Origin: Acidimicrobiales bacterium
Lineage (GTDB): Bacteria; Actinomycetota; Acidimicrobiia; Acidimicrobiales; RAAP-2
Direction: 5' to 3'
NCBI GenBank assembly: GCA_017883125.1
Contig: JADGOD010000210.1
Coordinates: 1 to 10,430, forward strand
DNA: 10,430 nucleotides
Both the position numbers and the translations under genes were made by a program. Under the pieces are notes generated by a model, which worked only from the letters and a program-made list of their open reading frames with translations, did no database searches and was not told the origin of the DNA. The first letter of the stretch is position 1; each line of letters opens with the position of its first letter. Positions 6,713 to 10,430 of the stretch are shown here, one piece after another.

Positions 6713-8718
6713 CACGCCAACACCACGAGGACCATCACCAGCGCGGCGAAGCCGAAGGCGAGATACCGGTGCACGCTGCCGTTCTGGATGCGGCGGGCTC
6801 GTTCGCCCCACCACCGGAACGCACTGGCGACGGGCCGGTAGAACGACCGTTCGATGGCGTCGTCAGTCTCGTTGCTGTACGCGAGTGCCTTCTCATAGAA
6901 GCGCGACTCGGCGACGTGGGTCACCTCGACGTCAATGTCGGGACGAAGCACGTCTGAGAAGACCCGCTGGAGCGGCTCAGCGAAGGACGTCGCTGTGTAC
7001 TGCATCCTCGAGGTCTGCAGCTCGCGGCCGCACCCCCATGCCTCGGCCCGGCGCGTTGCCCGACGCGCCACCAGCTTGAGGACCCCCCAGGTGAGACAGC
7101 CGGCGACGACGAGAGCGACGAGGAGCAGCGCTGGCTCGATCGCACCGTAATAGCCAGCCAACTCAAGATTTGGCCCCCTCACGAGCGGACCCGGCGTCGC
7201 GGAGGGCAGCCCGACGTTTGCAGCCTTGGCGAGGAGTGGGATAGCCAGACCTGGCACTACGCCGAGAACCAGGCACGGACCTGCGAGGAGGACCATCGCG
7301 GCGACCATCGAGCCAGCGACCTCGGTCGCTGCGCCGGCACCTGGGCTCCGAGCACGACCGATGAAGCCGATACCGAACGCCTTCACGAACGCCACGGCGG
7401 TGAGTCCACCAGCGAGAGCGAAGGCGACGACACCGGCGAGGAGCGCGATCACGGTCGTCGTGTTCCGGTCTGTGAAGCCATGCAGGAGGCTCTGGAAGAG
7501 AAGCCATTCGCCGGCGAAACCGCTCAGCGGCGGCAGGGCGATGATCGAGAATGCGGCGATGGCGAAGACTGACGCGGTGCCCTTCATTCGATGGATCAAG
7601 CCCCCGAGTTGGTCCAGGTCTCGCGTGCCGGTCGAACGTTCTATTGCCCCCGCTGCAAGGAAGAGGCATCCCTTGAACGACGCGTGGACGACGAGGATGA
7701 ACAGGGCCGCGATCATGGCGAGTACGGCAACGTCTCGTCGACCGGTCACCCACAGCGCCCCCGACGCACCTACGCCGATGAGAACCAGCCCCATGTTGTC
7801 GATGGTCGAATAGGCAAGGAGGCGTTTGAGGTCGGAACTTGCCGTGGCGTGGAGCGCGCCGAACAGAGCGGACAGCACGCCCATAGCGATGACCAGCACC
7901 CACCACCACAAGAGTCCGCCGCTGAGCAGATCACCGCCAACTCTGATGATGCCGTAGATGCCCAGACTCACCATGGCACCTGACATCAGCGCGGAGACGG
8001 GGCTTGGCGCCTCCGGGTGAGCTCGTGGCAGCCAGACGTGGAAGGGAACTGCTCCTGCCTTGGATGAAAATCCGAAGAGAACGAGCATGAAGCCGACCGA
8101 ACGAACCGTCGGTGAAAGCCCCGCTGCACTCGATTTGATGTCGGCGAACGTCTGGCCTCCCGCGTGGCTGCCCAGGACGAGGAGCCCCAAGAGGATCGAG
8201 GCCGCTCCCATCTGCGTCATGACGCCATACCACTGAGCAGCCTCCCTGGCGCTCTGGCGGTGGCGATGCTCCACCAAGAGCAGCAGCAGCGAGCTGATGG
8301 CCATCAGCTCCCACGAGAACATGAAGGATCCGGTGTTCGCCGCAGCAGGAACAGCCAGAAGTGACGTCACGAAGAGGGCGTAGCAGGCGGTCGCCGAACG
8401 GGTGGTGAGGCCTGCAAAGGCGTATCTGACGAGGTAGACGGTGGCAGCCAATCCGACGAAGGCCACGATCGCGACGAAGAGCGCCCCGAGCGGATCGAGA
8501 AGTAATCTCAACCCTGCCAATGGGAGAATCGCCGTCGAACTGAACGTTCTGCTCCGGCCGGACAGCAGTACTGAGCCAGCCGCGAGGAGCTCCACCAGGC
8601 AGGCTCCAGAGACGAGGAGCGCTATCGAAGCCACCCGAATCCGAGCTGGCAGCACCGCCCCTGCAAGGACGCCAGCGACCCCAATGCCGAGGCCGACCAC
8701 GAAGAGGGGGATCGTCAA
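6712..8718 (-). CDS. hyfB: HyfB-type antiporter-like membrane subunit with C-terminal amphipathic domain
   Basis: A 668-aa polytopic protein of the NuoL/MrpA family and the larger of two ion-translocating subunits here. It has E137 in FSWELMAISSLLLLL, K220 in FSSKAGAVPFHVWLPRAHPEA (core residues 217-237) followed by SPVSALMSG, K298 in SDLKRLLAYSTIDNMG (294-309), H345 and K349 in VVHASFKGCLFLAAG, and a late lysine K446 (AFVKAFGIGF). After ~550 comes a mostly hydrophilic segment containing WGCGRE and MQYTATSFAEPLQRVF (572-587), a block I recognise from HyfB/HycC proteins, then a final membrane helix (650-668). That tail likely corresponds to the lateral helix that braces the membrane arm. The TTG start at 8718 overlaps the upstream TGA by 4 nt (TTGA), which argues for translational coupling. 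Slightly longer than Rv0083. Confidence 0.92.
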   Translation of the reverse strand: MTIPLFVVGLGIGVAGVLAGAVLPARIRVASIALLVSGACLVELLAAGSVLLSGRSRTFSSTAILPLAGLRLLLDPLGALFVAIVAFVGLAATVYLVRYAFAGLTTRSATACYALFVTSLLAVPAAANTGSFMFSWELMAISSLLLLLVEHRHRQSAREAAQWYGVMTQMGAASILLGLLVLGSHAGGQTFADIKSSAAGLSPTVRSVGFMLVLFGFSSKAGAVPFHVWLPRAHPEAPSPVSALMSGAMVSLGIYGIIRVGGDLLSGGLLWWWVLVIAMGVLSALFGALHATASSDLKRLLAYSTIDNMGLVLIGVGASGALWVTGRRDVAVLAMIAALFILVVHASFKGCLFLAAGAIERSTGTRDLDQLGGLIHRMKGTASVFAIAAFSIIALPPLSGFAGEWLLFQSLLHGFTDRNTTTVIALLAGVVAFALAGGLTAVAFVKAFGIGFIGRARSPGAGAATEVAGSMVAAMVLLAGPCLVLGVVPGLAIPLLAKAANVGLPSATPGPLVRGPNLELAGYYGAIEPALLLVALVVAGCLTWGVLKLVARRATRRAEAWGCGRELQTSRMQYTATSFAEPLQRVFSDVLRPDIDVEVTHVAESRFYEKALAYSNETDDAIERSFYRPVASAFRWWGERARRIQNGSVHRYLAFGFAALVMVLVVLA

Positions 8719-9194
8719 CGCTCTGTGATGCCCCGAAGCGATTCCACGATCGCAGAAGGGTGAGGCGGGCAGCCCGGTATGACGACGTCAGGCTGGACCA
8801 CGTCGGCCAGTGTCGACTCGACACCGTAGCCCTGTGAGTAGATTCCACCGTTAATGGCGCAGTCGCCGCACGCAACGACGACGCGCGGGTTCGGAACGGC
8901 CTCGAGCGTCTTGCGGAGGGGTCCCGACATGTTCCGAGTGACCACGCCAGTCACAAGGAGCCCGTCGGCGTGGCGAGGAGATGCGACCAGTCGCACGCCG
9001 AATTGAGCGGCATCGTATGTCGGAGCGAAGGCCGACGTGATTTCCAGCTCGCAGCCGTTGCAGGAGCCGGCGTCGACGTGGCGAAGCTGCAGCGAGCCTG
9101 GGAAGCGCTTCTCGGTGGATGCAGAAGGTGGCCGTGGCGGGCTCTCGGTGACCGGTTTCGCAAAGAGTGAGCGCACCACTGAACGGCTTCGCAT
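8715..9194 (-). CDS. hyfI: NuoB/HyfI-type [4Fe-4S] small subunit
   Basis: A 159-aa soluble peripheral subunit carrying the N2-like [4Fe-4S] cluster that passes electrons to the large subunit. Cysteines fit the group: GSCNGCELE (C45, C48), ACGDCAINGG (C109, C112) and PGCPPHP (C142), with RLVASPRHADGLLVTG (68-83) between them. C112 is an additional cysteine beside the four usual ligands. Unlike complex I NuoB it has spaced CxxC rather than adjacent cysteines, as in group 4 hydrogenases. The first ~35 residues are variable and basic. I use ATG at 9194; a TTG at 9203 would add three residues. Neither has a good ribosome site. It is the first gene of the operon, 126 bp after the ArsR stop, in the same order as Rv0081-Rv0082. 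Confidence 0.92.
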   Translation of the reverse strand: MRSRSVVRSLFAKPVTESPPRPPSASTEKRFPGSLQLRHVDAGSCNGCELEITSAFAPTYDAAQFGVRLVASPRHADGLLVTGVVTRNMSGPLRKTLEAVPNPRVVVACGDCAINGGIYSQGYGVESTLADVVQPDVVIPGCPPHPSAIVESLRGITER

Positions 9195-9212
9195 AAACAA
9201 CAAAGTTATCAG

Positions 9213-9238
9213 ATGCTCAGGTCATCACCGAATGCTCA
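9213..9238. promoter_or_regulatory. Candidate operator: direct repeats ATGCTCA around GGTCATCACC
   Basis: Two identical ATGCTCA heptamers (9213-9219 and 9232-9238) lie 19 bp apart start to start, about two helical turns, in the spacer in front of the first complex gene (start 9194). Between them GGTCATCACC (9220-9229) is a palindrome with one mismatched pair. This arrangement suits a regulator bound as a dimer, and one of the two ArsR proteins is the obvious candidate. No convincing -35/-10 pair could be fixed next to it. Confidence 0.35.
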
Positions 9239-9272
9239 ACCTCTAGAGATGGGCTCTTGGCGAGGTGCGTGC

Positions 9273-9295
9273 GGGGGAAAGAGGGGGGGTGCGGG
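9273..9295 (+). other. G-rich tract with potential to form a G-quadruplex
   Basis: GGGGG AAAGA GGGGGGG TGC GGG offers four runs of three G with short loops on the plus strand, in the spacer between the ArsR gene and the operon. The plus strand is the template for transcription here, so a quadruplex would stand in the way of the polymerase between the two genes. The matching transcript is C-rich. The pattern is seen; formation and effect are inferred. Confidence 0.4.
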
Positions 9296-9320
9296 CCGAA
9301 CTAGCGACGAGGCACCATCT

Positions 9321-9686
9321 TCATTCGGGGTCGCTCTCCCCGCTGGCAGTATCGACGTACTCCAGTGTCTCGAGTTCCTGCAACAAGAATCTCGACCCTT
9401 CCAGAGAGCTGGTCAGGATCGCCTTCGCCATCTCGAGCATCTGGAATATTCGAGGGTCAACCACAGAGTAGAGAACGCTCGATCCTTCCTTGCGAGCCTG
9501 GATGATGCCAGCTCGACGCAGAATGCCCAACTGCTGAGAGAGGTGGGATGACTCAAGCCCAACCAGCGGAATCAGCGCGCTAACCGACAGCTCCCCGTCG
9601 CTCAAGAGCTCGAGCACACGGATCCGAGCCGGGTGGCTGAGCGTCTTGAAGAACTCAGCCTTCACCTCGTAGATGGATCGAGTCAT
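9321..9686 (-). CDS. ArsR/SmtB-family regulator, Rv0081-like
   Basis: A 121-aa winged-helix repressor-type protein. It shows the N-terminal block IYEVKAEFFKTLSHPARIRVL (core 8-25), a helix-turn-helix with VGLESSHLSQQLGILRRAGI (42-61), a wing (ARKEGSSVLYSVVD, 64-77) and a C-terminal helix (~80-108) with an acidic tail. The sequence closely resembles what I recall of M. tuberculosis Rv0081, the hypoxia-network regulator placed in front of the same complex genes. It has no cysteine, so the signal is unlikely to be a thiolate-bound metal. The start ATG at 9686 lacks a clear ribosome site. It lies upstream of, and on the same strand as, the operon, and likely regulates it and itself. The paralogue at 1669-2010 lies beyond the other end of the operon. 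Confidence 0.92.
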   Translation of the reverse strand: MTRSIYEVKAEFFKTLSHPARIRVLELLSDGELSVSALIPLVGLESSHLSQQLGILRRAGIIQARKEGSSVLYSVVDPRIFQMLEMAKAILTSSLEGSRFLLQELETLEYVDTASGESDPE

Positions 9687-9767
9687 GCTGTGGCAGCCGC
9701 TTGACGAGGATGGCGAGACCTTTGAACAATGGCTCGGCCCCTGTCACCTCGTAGATGTCGATATGAG

Positions 9768-9778
9768 GAATGCATCAA
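9768..9778. promoter_or_regulatory. Motif GAATGCATCAA in the upstream region of the Rv0081-like gene
   Basis: This 11-mer matches GAATTCATCAA (2028-2038, upstream of the second ArsR gene) at 10 of 11 positions and holds a palindromic ATGCAT. It sits 82 bp upstream of the ATG at 9686. On the minus strand TTCACA (9787-9782 region) lies about 17 nt before a weak -10-like TATCGA, so it would fall inside that promoter. Both the promoter and the operator are tentative. Confidence 0.25.
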
Positions 9779-9959
9779 AGTGTGAACTTATCAGCCTCCT
9801 CGGACTTCCGCGTCTGCCACGTGGTCATGGCTTCTGTCCGGCCACCGAGAGTTTGTCCAGTATGACTGGTTGATCGGGTCCCTACCTCAGGGCGAGCACC
9901 GGAACGGGCTGAACCGGGCTCGGAGAATGGGAGCAACCGTGTATGCAACGCCGCTGAAT

Positions 9960-10050
9960 ACGGTCGGACGGACTCGGACGGTTTTGGACGGAACCCCTCG
10001 GAGTTGTGGCAATTCCGGACATCATGTGACTTCTCCGGGCACTCTCAGGC
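9960..10050. repeat. 10-bp periodic GGAC arrays (right copies, two blocks)
   Basis: Block one has GGAC at 9966-9969, 9976-9979 and 9986-9989. Block two has GGAC at 10017-10020, TGAC at 10027-10030, GGGC at 10037-10040 and AGGC at 10047-10050. The second block aligns with 1561-1600 in the same orientation, including the terminal AGGCCG[CT]ATG. Together they flank the complex operon and both ArsR genes. They may be ends or scars of a mobile element, or binding sites of one protein. No transposase or integrase is visible in the window. Confidence 0.5.
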
Positions 10051-10196
10051 CGTATGGACACCCAACATCAATCACCCAGGTCATTCCCGGAGGTACCCCC
10101 ACGGGGCGTTGATTGACGCAGCGAGACAACCCCGTGTTCTGGAGGATTCAAGACTCGGAGCCGCACCTGGGACGCGCCATGGTTCGGTTGTACGCA

Positions 10197-10313
10197 AGAC
10201 TCCCTCGGAGCATCGAAGTCCTCGAGTAGGGCATCGGCACCGATCCAGATGCGCCGTTCATGGCCTCCTTCGCGGGTGCGGATGGCAGTCCTGAGCGCCA
10301 CTTGTGATTCCAC
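10197..10313 (-). pseudogene. Possible remnant of a coding sequence
   Basis: Within a minus-strand open frame (10313-10068) the first ~39 codons read like protein (for example GHERRIWIGADALLEDFD, residues 17-34) with mainly G/C third positions, then composition becomes erratic. The neighbouring minus frame upstream (from about 10417) also has a short plausible run (REVAQEALAIRLD), directly behind a stop codon, as if a gene had been frameshifted. I do not recognise a family. It may equally be chance in G+C-rich DNA. Confidence 0.15.
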
Positions 10314-10430
10314 CGACCTGACCTGCGACCTCCGAAGGGACCCGTTGGCGTCAGAAGGTGGGGTGTTGCGCGGTCGAGCCTGATTGCGAGGGCTTCCTGC
10401 GCCACCTCTCGCGACAATCAGCAGCGTTCA

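Larger units (their letters stand above)
9687..10430. other. 744-bp stretch without a supportable gene
   Basis: Short open frames occur on both strands, but none has a good ribosome site, a recognisable family or consistent codon use. The stretch holds the candidate promoter and operator of the Rv0081-like gene near 9760-9790, two GGAC-periodic arrays (9960-9989 and 10011-10050), an inverted repeat TCAATCA/TGATTGA (10068-10074 and 10110-10116, 35 bp apart), and a possible gene remnant at 10197-10313. It looks like an accessory junction, perhaps scarred by mobile DNA. Confidence 0.5.

Noticed and set aside
6713..6814. Upstream extension of the HyfC frame
   Set aside because: It overlaps the HyfB C-terminus and is hydrophilic, Arg/Pro-rich and unlike HycD N-termini.
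7163..7909. Second-frame minus-strand open frame inside HyfB
   Set aside because: Arg/Ser/Pro-rich translation in a shifted frame of a well-supported membrane protein gene; no motifs.
2147..9194. Functional formate hydrogenlyase
   Set aside because: No formate dehydrogenase, no HyfA/HyfH-type subunits and no Ni-Fe cysteines in the large subunit, despite the usual database name.
2147..9194. Respiratory complex I (nuo) operon or Mrp antiporter operon
   Set aside because: Subunit order, the fused NuoCD, the HyfB tail, HyfE length and CxxC spacing in the small subunit follow the Hyf/Hyc/Ehr type; NuoA, NuoE, NuoF, NuoG, NuoI and MrpE, MrpF, MrpG are missing.
1561..10050. CRISPR array
   Set aside because: The GGAC repeats are decamers without spacers of 30 nt or so and without cas genes nearby.

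Overview
The window suggests a high-G+C (roughly 60% by eye) actinobacterium. The strongest reason is that gene order, gene lengths and motifs match, as I remember them, the Mycobacterium tuberculosis locus Rv0081-Rv0087: an ArsR-type regulator followed by a six-gene 'formate hydrogenlyase-like' membrane complex. The genus cannot be read from the sequence. Every gene I can support lies on the minus strand, so the window is transcribed from high to low coordinates.

Layout in transcription order. Positions 10430-9687 hold no confident gene, only short periodic GGAC repeats and a possible gene remnant. An ArsR-family regulator (9686-9321) is followed by a 126-bp spacer with direct repeats and a G-rich tract. 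A tightly overlapping operon (9194-2147) then encodes a NuoB/HyfI-type iron-sulfur subunit, a HyfB-type antiporter-like subunit, a HyfC/HycD (NuoH-like) subunit, a HyfE (NuoK-like) subunit, a second antiporter-like subunit (HyfF) and a fused NuoC-NuoD/HycE-type large subunit. A second ArsR-family regulator (2010-1669) follows. A 336-bp spacer holds three hairpins and a second GGAC-periodic array. The last gene is a cytoplasmic PAS-PAS-GGDEF diguanylate cyclase (1332-43).

How the genes work together. The six operon proteins make a complex I-like assembly: a peripheral pair (NuoB-like and NuoCD-like) on a membrane arm with two proton- or sodium-translocating subunits. The large subunit is built like a group 4 [NiFe] hydrogenase, but all four cysteines that would bind the Ni-Fe centre are replaced (S203/T206 and S456/N459). 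It is therefore best described as an 'energy-converting hydrogenase-related' (Ehr) complex with an unknown reaction, not a hydrogenase. No formate dehydrogenase, ferredoxin-type NuoI/HyfH subunit or hydrogenase maturation gene is in the window.

The two cysteine-free ArsR paralogues on either side of the operon are the obvious candidate regulators. Short palindromes and repeats just upstream of them and of the operon are candidate operators. The diguanylate cyclase has the GGDEF active site and an RxxD inhibitory site, but no evident tie to the complex beyond proximity.
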